Below are positions 12,197 through 24,814 of a stretch of 64,000 nucleotides of DNA, piece after piece; the first letter of the stretch is position 1, and every line of letters starts with the position of its first letter. Under the pieces are notes generated by a model. It worked only from the letters and a program-made list of their open reading frames with translations. It searched no databases and was not told the origin of the DNA. Made by a program: the position numbers and the translations under genes. The stretch lies in NCBI GenBank assembly GCA_024760905.1, contig JALRMN010000026.1, positions 320,001-384,000 on the forward strand, written 5' to 3'. The stretch is from Plotosus lineatus. Its lineage: Eukaryota > Chordata > Actinopteri > Siluriformes > Plotosidae.

Positions 12197-12250
12197 CTCA
12201 GTCTCACAAACACAGTCACTCTCGCTCACACACACACACACACACATACA
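10081..12250. repeat. Simple-repeat desert: (GT)n, (CT)n, (CA)n
   Basis: About 2.2 kb made almost only of GT (10081-10142), CT (10180-10235) and many CA tracts (for example 10293-10342, 10625-10699, 11419-11467, 11687-11752, 11970-12046, 12126-12194) separated by short CA-like degenerate spacers. The long open frames here consist of His-Thr or Cys-Val repeats and are not genes. Confidence 0.97.
10699..11425. repeat. 364-bp tandem duplication
   Basis: The unit starting 'ctttttcctacacacacatg' at 10699 recurs at 11063 with the same internal order ('cttatacacatgtacacatc', 'cacagtgacatgctatgaca', 'gacacatgtacaaa'). Differences are small CA-length changes and one 'acacaaacactcac' insertion, so the duplication is fairly young compared with the decay of the block. 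Confidence 0.9.
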
Positions 12251-12785
12251 CTCATTTTGCCCTCCCCGATGGCTGTCCTCACCCAAAACAAAATCTTTTT
12301 AAAAATGAAATGATGACTATGAGAAATCAAATCATTATTTCAATCAAAACCCTGCGTTTTCCAGTAACTATAAAAGGTTCAGGGTCCAAGAAAGGAAACC
12401 CGAAAAAGGTGAAATCAACGGGCACATTTCATACATAGCCATAGCAATGTAACTGACACATGTATATCCACTTTGACAACTAACTTAAATATATCTATTA
12501 TGATGTAACAATGTCACAGGGAGCTATGTTGGCTATATAAAAGTGACGTGTTCTATCGAACGTAGGCAGTGTTGCAACTGACACCGGCTCTCTTGATACA
12601 AAACGCGGCTTATCCGGACTTCCAAACTATCAAGTAAGTAAGTGTGCTTTGAATACTTGTTTAGTTCTCAACATTCACTTGCTTTCTTGAAAGATCGAAA
12701 GTCGCGATGAGCCACGTTTTGTCTCAAAAGCTCCGGTGTCAGTTCCAACACTGTCTACATTCGGTGGAGCGCGTCACAAATGTGA
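12251..12785 (+). promoter_or_regulatory. Possible TATA promoter plus first exon
   Basis: Unique-looking sequence without a long open frame. It has a good TATA box (TATATAA, 12534-12540), a CRE-like TGACGTG at 12544-12550, and about 90 bases later a strong splice-donor sequence GTAAGTAAGTG at 12634. That is the order expected for a promoter with a short noncoding first exon. It could equally be part of a decayed LTR or chance; no downstream exon was identified, since LINE-3 follows from 12786. Confidence 0.3.
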
Positions 12786-14616
12786 AGAGTGCTTGTCGTG
12801 GCATTATGCCCAAATCCGGTGGTGAACACCTGTGGTGATGGGGGCTGTCCAGCTGAAAAAGAAGGCTTATTGGGTCTTACTGGCCTGTGGGAATCCAGAG
12901 GCAGCAGACAGGTACCGGCAGGCCAAATAGGTTGCAGCCGATGCTGTTGCAGATGCAAAATCTCGGGCATGGGAGAAGTTCGGTGAGGGCCAAGAGAGTA
13001 ATTATTGGTCGGCCTCAAAAAGGTTCTGGACCGCCATCCAAAGCCTCAGGAGGGAGAAGCAGTTCTTCACAAAATCCGTTTACAGTGGAGGTGGGGAGCT
13101 GCGCACCTCGACTGGGGATGTGGTCGGGAGGTGGAGGGAATATTTTAAGGACCTCCTTAATCCCACCAATGCGCCCTTCATGGAGGAGGAAGACCCTGGG
13201 GATTTGGGCTGGGGTCTGCTCATCACTGGAGTGAAGGTCACCGAGGTAGTCAAAAAGCTCCTTGATGGTGGTGAGGCTCCGGTGTTGGATGAGCTCTTCC
13301 CTTAATATATCAGGGGTCTGGATGTTGTAGGACTGTCTTGGTTGACACGTCTCTGCAACATTGCATGGTCATCGGGGGCTGTACCTCTGAATTGGAAAAC
13401 CGGGGTGATAATCTAACTTTTTAAAAAGGGGGACCGGAGGGTGTGTTCCAATTATCAGAGAATCACACTCCTCAGCTTACCCAGGAAGGCCTATGCAGAG
13501 GTACTGGAGAGGAAGATCCGACCAATAGTCGAACCTCAGATTCAGGAGGAACAATGTGGTTTTCGTCCTGGCTGTAGCACTCTTGACCAACTCTATATGC
13601 TCCATGGGAGTTTGCCCAATCTGGCCACATGTGTTTTGTGGATTTGGAGAAGGCTTTCAGTCATGTCCCTTGAGCTATCTTGTGGGGGTGCTCTGAGAGT
13701 ATGGCATTCCTGACCCGTTGCTATAGGCCATTCGATCGCTGTATCACCAGAGCCAGAGTTTTGTCCATATTGGTAACAACAGATCGAATTTGTTTCCGGT
13801 GAGGGTTGGAGTCCACCAAGGCTGTCCTTTGTCACCGATTTTGTTCATAATTTTTCTGGACAGACTATCTAGACACAGCCAAAGCGTTGAGGGGTTCTGA
13901 TATGGTGGCCATTGGATCTTGTCTCTGCTTTTTTCAAATGATGTTGTCCTTTTGGCTTCATCCGGTCAGGATCATCCAGGTTGGGAATGAGGTCGTGCAA
14001 AAAGTGGAGGAGTTTAAGTATCTTGGGGTCTTGTTCAAAAGTGAGGGAAGGATGGAGTGGGAGATTGACAGACAGATCACTGAAGCCTCTGCTGTTAAAC
14101 GGAGCATGTACTGGTCCATCGTGGTGAAGAAAGAGCTGAGTTGCAAGGCAAAGCTCTCAGTTTACCAGTCGATCTACGCTCCAACCCTCACCTATGGTCA
14201 CAAGCTTTGGGTAGTGACCAAAAGATCAATGTTGCGGATAGTAGCGACTGAAATAATCTTCCTTTGCTGAGTGGTGGGGCTCTCCCTTAGCGATAAGGTG
14301 AGAAGCTCTACCATCTGGGGAGAGCTCAGAGTAGATCCACTGCTCCTCCGCATTGAGAGGGGCCAGTTGAGGTGGCTCGGGCATCTGGTCAGAATACCTC
14401 CCGAACGCCTTCCTGGTGTGGTGTTTTGGGCATGTCCAACCAGGAAGAGACTCCAGGGTTGACCGAGAACACGCTGGAGGGACTATGTCTCTCAGCTTGT
14501 CTGGGAACGTCTCCCTAGAAGATCTGGGGAAGTGGCTGGGGAGAACGATGTCTGGGCCTCTTTGCTTAGGTTTCCGCCCCCGCGACCCAAATCCGGAAGA
14601 AACAGATGATGAATGA
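12786..14616 (+). pseudogene. LINE family 3 copy i (RT region, broken)
   Basis: APE-type non-LTR retrotransposon of a very common fish family that I could not place in a named clade. Broken frames show the linker, 'EEQCGFRPGCSTLDQLYML', 'VGVHQGCPLSPI'-like motif B (13805-13850), 'EEFKYLGVLFKSEGRMEWEID' (about 14010-14070), 'KAKLSVYQSIYAPTLTYGH' (14140-14200) and C-terminal 'RIERGQLRWLGHLVRIPPERL'. The catalytic FADD is lost ('SFQMMLSFW', near 13930). Many stops and frameshifts. It ends with a GATGAATGAATG tail at about 14605. Confidence 0.88.
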
Positions 14617-15514
14617 ATGAATGCATGAATGTGAAGAGTACTCTGTTGTCATTGTAATGAACTGCACCAAAGCTCAGACAACAGAGGATAATGCAGTGAG
14701 ACTCAAGACCCTATACATTACCAGTAATCATGGACCTTCACCTACCATTTCTGATCCTCACTACAACCAGCCTATGACCATCTCTCTGGTTCAAGGCCTA
14801 AGCTAAGCTAAGCTAATCTATTTAACTGTGGTCTATATTTGTGCAATTGCTACATTCATTGGCTCAACTCAAAAAAATTAAAAAAAAAAAAAAGGACTTT
14901 CTTTACCTAACATGGGTCATTACAACCGTTTCTGGAACGTGTGTTAGTTCATCACGTAAATTTTGTCAACAGTGCAAATTCTCAGGTTTTGGAGCAGTTT
15001 GGCGAGTGCTTAGTAAAAAACTATTGTTTAATCTCAAAAATGATTCTGAACCACCATGCAACACCTCAAGAGGGAGAAGCAGTTCTCACAAATAATGTTC
15101 ACAGTAAAAGTGGGGCTCTGCTTACCTTCACAGGGGAAGTTGTCATGAGGTGGAAGGAATACTTCAGGGACCTTCTCAATCCCACCAGCACACCCTCTGT
15201 GGAACAGGAAGAGTGTAGGGGGATGGAAGGGGGTCTGCTATTCACTGGAGCAGAAGTTGTTGAGATATTTAAAAACCTGCTCGTTTCCAGGTTCTATGTG
15301 TGGACGAGATCTTCCCTGAATACCTCAAGGATCTGGATGCAGGACTGTTTTTGTTGACACATCTCTGGAGCATCGGGGACCATGCCTCTGGATTGGCAAA
15401 CCGGGGTGGTAGTTTCCCTCTTTCACAAAGTGTGACGAGAGAGTGAGCTCCAATTATCGTGGAATCACACTTCTCAGCCTACCTGGGGAAAGTCTATTCT
15501 GAAGTACTTTAGAG

Positions 15515-15830
15515 CAGGGTCCACAACTACCGGTCTCAATTGATACTGGTCCACAAAAGAAATAATTAATTTTTTTCCATTTTATTATCTGAGTCTGAAC
15601 AATCTTTATTTTGTAAAAATATTTTACTTTGAAAAACGACCGAATGCTCTCAGTTACATGTCGGTCATTTGAACACTAAAATGTAACTCACAAGGGGACG
15701 GCACATGAACAGAGGCGAGTTGGACATGTTTTAAACAATAGCGGGGATTTGGGGTGAGACTGAGCCTTCGCCTTCATTCTCCTAGCTGGTGCACCATCAC
15801 CTGTGTTATTTTTTATTTATTTATTTATTA

Positions 15831-15899
<69 letters not shown>

Positions 15900-15919
15900 G
15901 TTATTGTTATTGTTATTAA

Positions 15920-15963
<44 letters not shown>

Positions 15964-16001
15964 TATAAATACATTCTATTTACAATATAAACAATCTACA
16001 A

Positions 16002-16079
<78 letters not shown>

Positions 16080-16142
16080 GGTCCGCAATTAAATTGTCAA
16101 GCGTTGACTGGTCTGCAGTGATAAAAAGGTTGGGGACCCTTG
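15515..16142. mobile_element. hAT-like non-autonomous element with 8-bp TSD
   Basis: Terminal inverted repeats CAGGGTCCACAAC (left) and, inverted, CAAGGGTCCCCAACC (right). Flanked by a perfect 8-bp duplication CTTTAGAG at 15507-15514 and 16143-16150, as expected for hAT. The interior has ATT/AAT and CA microsatellites and no transposase frame. Confidence 0.93.
15831..16079. repeat. (TTA)n, (AAT)n and (CA)n inside the hAT element
   Basis: TTA run 15831-15917, AAT run 15918-15962, CA run 16003-16078. The same order (AT-trinucleotide run, then 'acaatataaacaa') occurs at 62786-62900 and near 47270-47560. Confidence 0.95.
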
Positions 16143-16337
16143 CTTTAGAGGAGTATCCAACCGAGAGGTGAATCTTGGATTTAGAAGGAACAATATGAGG
16201 ACACCTCAACCAGTTCTATCCACTGTACAGGATCCATGGGGGGGGAGGGAGCATGGCAGTTTGCCCAACCTGTCCAAATGCGTTTAGTGGACAAGGAGAA
16301 GGTTTTCTACTGTGTTCTTTGGGTTATTTTGGAGGGT

Positions 16338-16656
16338 CTCTCTGTCTGTCTTCCTTTCAGCTTTTCCCTTTTACTCGGTAGTCGCCAGAGCGAATCATTT
16401 GATTCGCACATTTGATTTGGCAGAGGTTTTTACATTGGCTGCCCTACTCTTTACAAAAGTCAGCAATGGTTCTTTTATATGCCTCTCACCATAGACAGTG
16501 AGAGACATGGCCCGCCTTTGATAACCCAGTTAGCCGCACTGGGGAGGACAGTGACAACCTTGTGGAGAGTGAGACTCGAACCCCCAACCTTTGGATCAGC
16601 GATCCAGCGCCCTATACCACTAGACCACCACTGCCCCCCACTAGACCACCACTGAC
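16338..16656 (-). mobile_element. RTE-tailed tRNA-SINE, near full length
   Basis: On the minus strand: head with 'gggggcagtggtggtctagt', B-box 'ggttcgagtctcactctc', body 'cattgctgacttttgtaaag', then 'gattcgctctggcgactacc' and 'gctgaaaggaagacagacag'. A 15-base piece of the head (ACTAGACCACCACTG) is doubled at the Gypsy junction. Confidence 0.9.
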
Positions 16657-16659
16657 TCA

Positions 16660-17796
16660 TTTTTCAGAGATTTTTCAGAGAATCATGGAGCAAATTCTCC
16701 ACGGTATTCCCATGTTGATAGTTTATATCGATGACATTATTGTAGCTGGTCATTCTTATCATGATCGTGCCAATCTCCTAACTATCTTACGTTGCTTAGA
16801 GGAAGCTGGGATGAAGGTAAACCATGATAAGTGTACATTTCTGCGTCCCAAATGCGTGGGTCTAGGTCACTGGTTAGACAAAGATGGTATTCACCCAACT
16901 AGTGAAAGTGAAAGCCATCAAAGATGCACCCGTACCAACCTCAGTAACAAAATTGAAAAGTAACTTAGGACTTATTAACTGCTACCACAAGTTTATGAAT
17001 AATGTTAGTACCCAACTAGTACCCCTCTATAAATTCTTATACAAAAATCAACCATGGAAATGGGGCCCAGATCAACAACGTGCTTTTGACAAATCCAAAG
17101 AGCGACTACAGTCATCCAGCATTCTTGTGCACTACAAACCCGAGCTCCCACTAATACTGAGTTGTGATGCTTTTCCATATGGAGTGGGAGTCTTACTGGG
17201 AGTCTCCCACCAGATGGAGGACGGAACAAATAAACCCATAACATACACTTCGAGGTCACTCGCACCTGCCGAGAAGAATTACGCTCAAATTGACCGTGAG
17301 GGTCTTGCGATAATTTTATGCATGAATAAATCCAATAAGTACCTCTATGACCATGAATTTACTGATCACAAAGCCCAACTAGGACTGTTCAAACAAGACC
17401 GGCTGATTTCACATATGGTCAGTGCCAGAATGCAATGCTGGGCTTTAACCTTATCGAACTATCAGTATCAGTTACACTACAGACCAGTGGACTGGAAAAG
17501 ATCCGACCTTACCACAAGTACGACAGTTTGTTTTAACTGACTTGCAGGCTGCTGATTCACCAGAATTCAAACCATATATAAATTGATAAAATGACTTATG
17601 TGTCGAGCAAGGTTTCCTTATGTGGGGCACTCGTGCCATCATTCCTCCACCAGGTAGAGAAAGACTGTTGGAAGAGATACACAAAACTCATCCAGGTATA
17701 GTTCGCATGAAAGGTCTCACTCGTCGCTACTTCTGGTGGCCTTGACTGGACAATGAAATTGAGAAGAAAGTGAAGAAGTGTCATGTAGGAATGTCA
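16660..17796 (+). pseudogene. Ty3/Gypsy pol fragment (RT, RNase H, IN start)
   Basis: Internal piece of a Ty3/Gypsy polyprotein. RT: 'RIMEQILHGIPMLIVYIDDI' with the YxDD box at about 16723-16740. Connection: 'CYHKFMNNVSTQLVPLYKFL'. RNase H: 'LILSCDAFPYGVGVLLG' (first Asp) and 'EKNYAQIDREGLAII' (Glu). Integrase H2C2 start: 'RERLLEEIHKTHPGIVRMKG' and 'RRYFWWP' at 17655-17740. A frameshift near 16900 and a stop at 17743 break it. No LTRs, gag or integrase core are present, so it did not arrive by itself as an LTR element. Confidence 0.92.
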
Positions 17797-18344
17797 ATTT
17801 TGGAGGGTGTACATCGGAAATATGGTATACCAGACCTGCACGTGCCATCTGGTCTCTGTATTGCTGGAGCCAGAGCATGAGCTGCATTGGTAACATGTCA
17901 AATTTGTTTCCAGTGTGGATTGGAGTCCGCCAAGACTTTGCCACCGATTCTGTTCATGATATTTATAGATCGAATTTTTGTGCACAGCCAAGGTGTTGAG
18001 GGGTTAAGCTTTGGTGGCCATAGGATCTCGTCTCTGCTTTTTGATGATGTTATCTTTTCAGCTTCAAGCCAAGACCTCCAGCTCTCATGAGGGTGATTAG
18101 CAGCTGAGTGAAAGTGGTCCTGATGAAAATCAACACCTCCAGGTCTGAGGCCATGGTTCTCAGCTGAAATAAGGTGGAAATCACCCTTTGGGTCTGGAAT
18201 GAGATCTTGCTGCAAGCGAAGGAGTATGAATATCTCAGACTCTTAAGCAGAGCTTTTACCTGTCTGTTGTAGAGAACAGGAAGTGGAGTTGGATGGCAAA
18301 GCTGTCAATTTACCAGTTGATTTACATTCCAACCCTTACTCACG

Positions 18345-18410
18345 CCTCACAGCAAGAAGGTCCTGGATTCGATTCCCAGTTTGGCTGTTTCTGTGTGAAG
18401 TTTGCATGTT
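18345..18410 (+). mobile_element. V-SINE/HE1-like SINE, 5' part (split by L2)
   Basis: Reads 'cctcacagcaagaaggtcct' and 'gattcccagtttgg' then 'gtgtgaagtttgcatgttc', and continues at 19616 with 'tccctgtgcttccatgggtt' after the L2 insertion. It matches the intact copy at 63577-63760. Confidence 0.85.
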
Positions 18411-19615
18411 CCACAGTACGTGCGGCTGCGCGTCTGTAAGTCAAAGGTGGTAGTCTGCAGCACGGGGGCACCACAGGGCACCGTCCTCTCACCCTTCCTT
18501 TTCAACATTTATACCTCGGACTTTATATATAGCACAGACAGCTGCCACCTCCAGAAGTTCTCGGACGACTCCGCCATCGTGGGCCGTGTGTCAGAGGGGA
18601 ACGAGCAGGAGTACTGGTCGGTCACCGTTGACTTCGTGGACTGGTGTGAGCGCAACCACCTTTGCTTGAACACTAGGAAGACGAAGGAGATGGTGGTCCA
18701 CTTCAGAAGAAGCACTCGAACACACACACACACACACATTCACTAGTGAACTTCCAGGGACAGGACGTTGAGACAGTGGACAGTTTCAAATACCTGGGCG
18801 TTCACCTTAACAATAAACTGGACTGGTCCCACAACACCAACGCCCTGTACAAGAAGGGCCAGAGTCGCCTCCACCTTCTGAGGAGACTTAGGTCCTTCGG
18901 AGTATGCAGACCTCTGCTCAGGACTTTTTATGACTCTGTGGTAGCCTCTGCAATCCTCTATGCTGCCATCTGCTGGGCCCGGGGCAGCACAGAGAGGGAC
19001 AGAAAGAGACTGAACAAGCTGGTCAGGAGGGCCAGCTCTGTCCTCGGCTGCCCACTGGACTCTGTGGAGGTGGTGAGTGAGAGGAGGATGGTAGCAAAGC
19101 TCATATCCATCCTGGTCAACAGCTCTCACCCACTGCACCAGACTGTAGAGAAGCTGAGTAGCTCCTTCAGTGGACGACTGAGACATCCTCAGTGCAGGAA
19201 GGAGCGCTACCGCAGGTCGTTCATTCCCACCGCTGTCAGACTGTACAACATCACTTTGTAACTGTCTGTGAAAATACCGGTTATGTGCAATAAAAACCCC
19301 GCGCACTTTATCAACCACATCTATCCCACTGACTGTGAACCATATCAACCCATCTACTCTGCCCTCAGATACATTACACTTGAATATAGGCCAGTCTACA
19401 AAGCCGTTCCCTTCTTTTCTTTTCTTTTATTGTTTATTAATTTATACTACTTATGTATCTATTTATTTATTTACTTAATAATATATATGTATGTGTGTAT
19501 GTTTGTTTGTATATGTATCTATTTTTGCACCCCCTACTGATGGTACCTCAAGAGCCTGTAATAGTGAATTTCTCCATTGTGAGATTAATAAAGCTGTATC
19601 TTATCTTATCTTATC
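18411..19615 (+). pseudogene. L2/Rex1-type LINE copy a (RT C-half and 3' end)
   Basis: Two frames (18402-18746, 18746-19261) give the C-terminal half of an RT: 'TGAPQGTVLSPFLFNIYTSD' (motif B), 'FSDDSAIVG' (motif C, SDD form usual in this group), 'NHLCLNTRKTKEMVV', a run of Thr-His from a CA microsatellite, 'DSFKYLGVHLNNKLDW' and the C-terminal 'HPQCRKERYRRSFIPTAVRL'. The CA run causes the frame break at 18744. The 3' end has 'attaataaagctgta' and TTATC repeats (19595-19615). It lacks the 5' half. Confidence 0.93.
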
Positions 19616-19855
19616 TCCCTGTGCTTCCATGGGTTTCCTCGAGTATACCGGATCCCTCCCATAATCCAAAAACATGGAAAATGGCATAATTTGCCATTTC
19701 ATATCACCTCTCGGTGTATAAGGGATGGCCTGCCATGGCCTGGCAAGCACACCAGGGGGTAGCCCACCCTAACTCAGAGCTGACTGAGATAAGAATTAGG
19801 CCTCCTCACAACCCTAGTTAGGATTAGGATGAATATGATCATGAACAAAAGTGGC
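19616..19855 (+). mobile_element. V-SINE/HE1-like SINE, 3' part
   Basis: Continuation of the SINE begun at 18345: 'gggtttcctcgagtatacc', 'cataatccaaaaacatggaa', 'gggatggcctgccatggcct', tail 'gttaggattaggatgaat'. The paralogue at 63660-63890 has the same order without an L2. Confidence 0.8.
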
Positions 19856-20389
19856 TGAAATAAGCTTCCTTCACAGGTTGGCAGGGGTATTCCTTTGAGA
19901 CAGGGTGAGAAGTTCGGTCATCCGGGAGGAGCTTGGAGAAGAACTGCTGCCCCTTTGTGTTGAGAGGAGCCAGTTCAGGTGAGTTGGGCATCTGGTTATA
20001 ATACCTCCCGAACTCTTACTTGGTGTGGCGTGTCGGACATGTCCAACCTGAAAGAGAACCTGGATTGACACAGAACATGCAGGAGGAACTGTCTCTTGGC
20101 TGGTCAGGAAATGCTTTGGTGCGCCGCCCCCCCCCCCCTTCCCCCAAGAAGAGATGGAAAGAGTGACTGAGGAGAGGGATGCCTGGTCCTCACTACTTAG
20201 GTTGCTGCCCTCATGACCCGACCACGGAACAAAGTTCCCAAAAATGAATAACTGACTCATTGCTCTTTTTTGAAAAACTTTCTGCAGTTATAGTTACAGT
20301 GGATTACAGCATAACGTGAGAAGGAAAAACAGCCTGGTGATGAATAAATTATTTATAACAGCAGCAATAACATACAGTACCTTTCAAAA

Positions 20390-21730
<1,341 letters not shown>

Positions 21731-21740
21731 ACCAATGCAG

Positions 21741-23600
21741 CCATGAGGAGGGGCACAAGCCAGTGGTCATCCACACTCCAGTCCCAAGCCCGGATAAATG
21801 CAGAGGGTTGTGTCAGAAAGGGCAGCCGACGTAAAACAATTGCCAAATTTGTTCTGGAAGTCATCAATAAGAATAGCATACCGGATCAGTCGAGGCCCAG
21901 GCTAACACTGACCGCCATCATTGCTGTTAATCAACAGGGTGCAGGTGGAAACTGGGCTACTGTTGGTTAAAGAAGGAGACGCGGGAGGCGTGTCCATAGG
22001 TGGAGAGAGAAGAGGAAAGGCATGTCGAGGACTGAGAGTCAGAACTTTGAATGTTGGAACTATGACAGGAAAAGGTAGAGAGCTGGCTGACATGATGCAG
22101 AGGAGGAAGGTGGACATACTGTGTGTTCAGGAGACCAGGTGGAAAGGTAGCAAGGCTAGAAGCAGAGTTTAAGCTTTTTTTTTTCATGGTGTGGATGGGA
22201 AGAGAAATGGAGTCAGAGTCATTTTGAAGGAGGGGTTGGTCATAAATGTTCTAGAAGTGTAAGATAGAGTGATATGTCGCAAGTTAGACATTGAAGGAGT
22301 GATGATCAATGTTGTTAGTGCTTCTGCCCCACAGGCATATGATGTGAGCTAGAGCAGAAAGAGAGATTCCGGAGTGAGTTAGATAAAGTGATGCAGAGTA
22401 ACCTCAGAGATGAAAGAGTGGTCATTGGTGCAGACTTCAATGGGCATGTTGGTGCAGTGAGTACAAAGTAAGAGGTTAGCTAAAAAGAAGTCGGACATTG
22501 AGGACTGAAGAAAGTAAACAGGAGGACAGAGAAATACAGCGTAAGGCAAAGGTAGTGGTGTCAATGGCCAAACGAAGGACGTATGATGACTTGTATGCTA
22601 GCTTGGACAGTAAGGAGGGAGAAAATGATTTATACAGGTTGATACAGCAGAGAAATAGAGATGGGAAGATAGACTAAGGGCAGAGGTTGCCATTTGTGAA
22701 CAACAGTTTGGTTTCATGCCAAGAAAGAGCACCACAGATGCAGTGTTTGTTTTGAGGATGTTAACACAGAAGTACAGAGAAGGTCAGAAGGAGCTGCATT
22801 GTGCCTTTGTGGATCTGGAGAAAGCATATGACAGGGTGCCAAGAGAGAAACTGTGGTATTGCATGAGGAAGTCTGGAGTGGCAGAGAAGCATGCTAGAGT
22901 GGTGCAGGACATGTACGAGAGATATAAGACAGTGGTGAGGTGTGCTGTCAGTGTGCGAAAAGAGTTCAAGGTGGAGGTGGGACTCTATCAAAGGTCAGTT
23001 CTGAGTCCATTCTTGTTTGCTATGGAGATGGACAGTCTGACAGACGAGGTTAGATAAGGATCTCCATTGACTATGATGTTTGCAGATGACATTGTGATCT
23101 GTCGTGAGAGCAGAGAACAAGGACAGGAAAATCTAGAGAGGTGGAGGTATGCCCTGGAAAGAAGGAATGAAGGTTACCCTCAGTAAGACAGAACACATTT
23201 GTGTGAACGAGCAGGACCCAAGAGGAACGGTGAGGTTACAGGGAGCAGAAATAAAGTAGGTGGAGGATTTTAAGTACTTAGGCTTAACAATCTAGAGAAA
23301 TGCAGAGTATGAAAAAGAGGTGAAGAAGCATGTGCAGGCAGGTTAGAATGGTGGGAGAAAAGTGTCTGATGTGATGTGTGATAGGAGGGTATCAGCAAGA
23401 ATGAAAGGAAAAGTGTACAAGATGATGTTGAGGCCAGCAATGTTGTATGGTTTAGAAACAGTGGCACTGAGGAAAAGACAGGCGGCAGAGCTGGAGATAG
23501 CAGAGATGAAAATGTTGAAATTCTCATTGGGAGTAACAAGGATGGATAGGTTCAGGAATGAGTTCATCAGAGGGATAGCACATGTAAGAAAAGTGAGCAT
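21741..23600 (+). pseudogene. RTE-like LINE copy 3, heavily deleted
   Basis: 5' UTR ('gtgtcagaaagggcagccga', about 21811), APE start ('LRVRTLNVGTMTGKGRELAD', 'RKVDILCVQETRWKGSKA' at 22040-22160), a piece of the second APE half ('VVIGADFNGHVG'-like at 22420-22455), then linker and RT with motif A 'FVDLEKAYDRV' (22806-22838), motif B 'LYQRSVLSPFLF' (mutated HQGS) and motif C 'FADDIVI' (23080-23100). Large deletions at 22470 and 22670 and many stops. It is truncated at 23590 before the tail. Confidence 0.9.
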
Positions 23601-24164
23601 CCCTATGTGTGTATATATACATACAGTCAGCCCCCTAATTACGAAATCCCCTGGGTATAAAAACTCCTGGTTATGAAAAACATTTTTTTAAGTTTTCGTC
23701 CACTGTATACGAAAACAACCCCTCTTACGAAAAGCGCCAAACCCACCATTCAAAATTCAAACGCGCCAATCAAAATTTCATACAATGCTTAAGTTGCTCT
23801 CTCATTGGCTGTTTCCAAACATCCCAGCCTACTGACCTCCCATTGACCAGGAGGCAGCTGAACGGTACCCATACTTCCTGTAGCCATACTTCCTGTTTGT
23901 CACACACGTGAAGGACGTGATTATTTCGGCACAATATTGAAGCAGAAGGAGCATGAGCAGAGTGCTCCATGAAACAAGACCTCCGATCTCGCACAGATTC
24001 AAGTTAATATTGAATCATGACCTCTGATCTTTCAAACAGGCACTGTAATTCTGCTTAAAATACAACATCCCGTCCATTTAAACATTTGAATAGAATTGTT
24101 CCGTCAGCTGCGTGTTGCTTGTGGGCGGAGCCCGCATTCGGCAAAACACACCATAGAGACATAG

Positions 24165-24780
<616 letters not shown>

Positions 24781-24814
24781 AATAAAAAATGTTTAAGAAT
24801 GGTTTAATTAGAAG

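Larger units (their letters stand above)
16338..17808. mobile_element. SINE + Gypsy composite insertion, 12-bp TSD
   Basis: The whole 1.46-kb block is bracketed by a perfect 12-bp direct repeat ATTTTGGAGGGT (16326-16337 and 17797-17808). The SINE tail touches the left repeat and the Gypsy fragment touches the right one. The paralogous site near 62964-62980 reads straight through, so this is one insertion into LINE-3. Confidence 0.88.
13650..20245 (+). repeat. Duplicated block, copy A (pair at 60880-64000)
   Basis: From 'tgtcccttgagctatcttg' (about 13665) onward the order of LINE-3 3' end, a non-LINE spacer (14620-14900, 'accttcacctaccatttctg'), a second LINE-3 copy and a hAT insertion at the same CTTTAGAG site matches 60880-64000. 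Shared spacer and shared insertion site mean duplication of the region, not two independent LINE insertions. Copy A later gained the SINE+Gypsy and L2 insertions. Confidence 0.85.
14900..20245 (+). pseudogene. LINE family 3 copy ii, split by four insertions
   Basis: LINE-3 sequence is seen in pieces: linker/RT start 14990-15514, RT 16151-16337, RT 17809-18340, and C-terminus 19865-20245 ('ggccagttcaggtgagttgg' type, ending 'gacccgaccacgg'). Between them lie a hAT MITE (15515-16142), the SINE+Gypsy composite (16338-17808), a SINE and an L2 copy (18345-19860). All frames are broken; no catalytic motif survives. Confidence 0.85.

Noticed and set aside
12755..13018. Proline-rich minus-strand frame
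   Set aside because: Antisense of LINE-3 linker sequence; the same antisense frame appears at 28704-29063 over copy iii.
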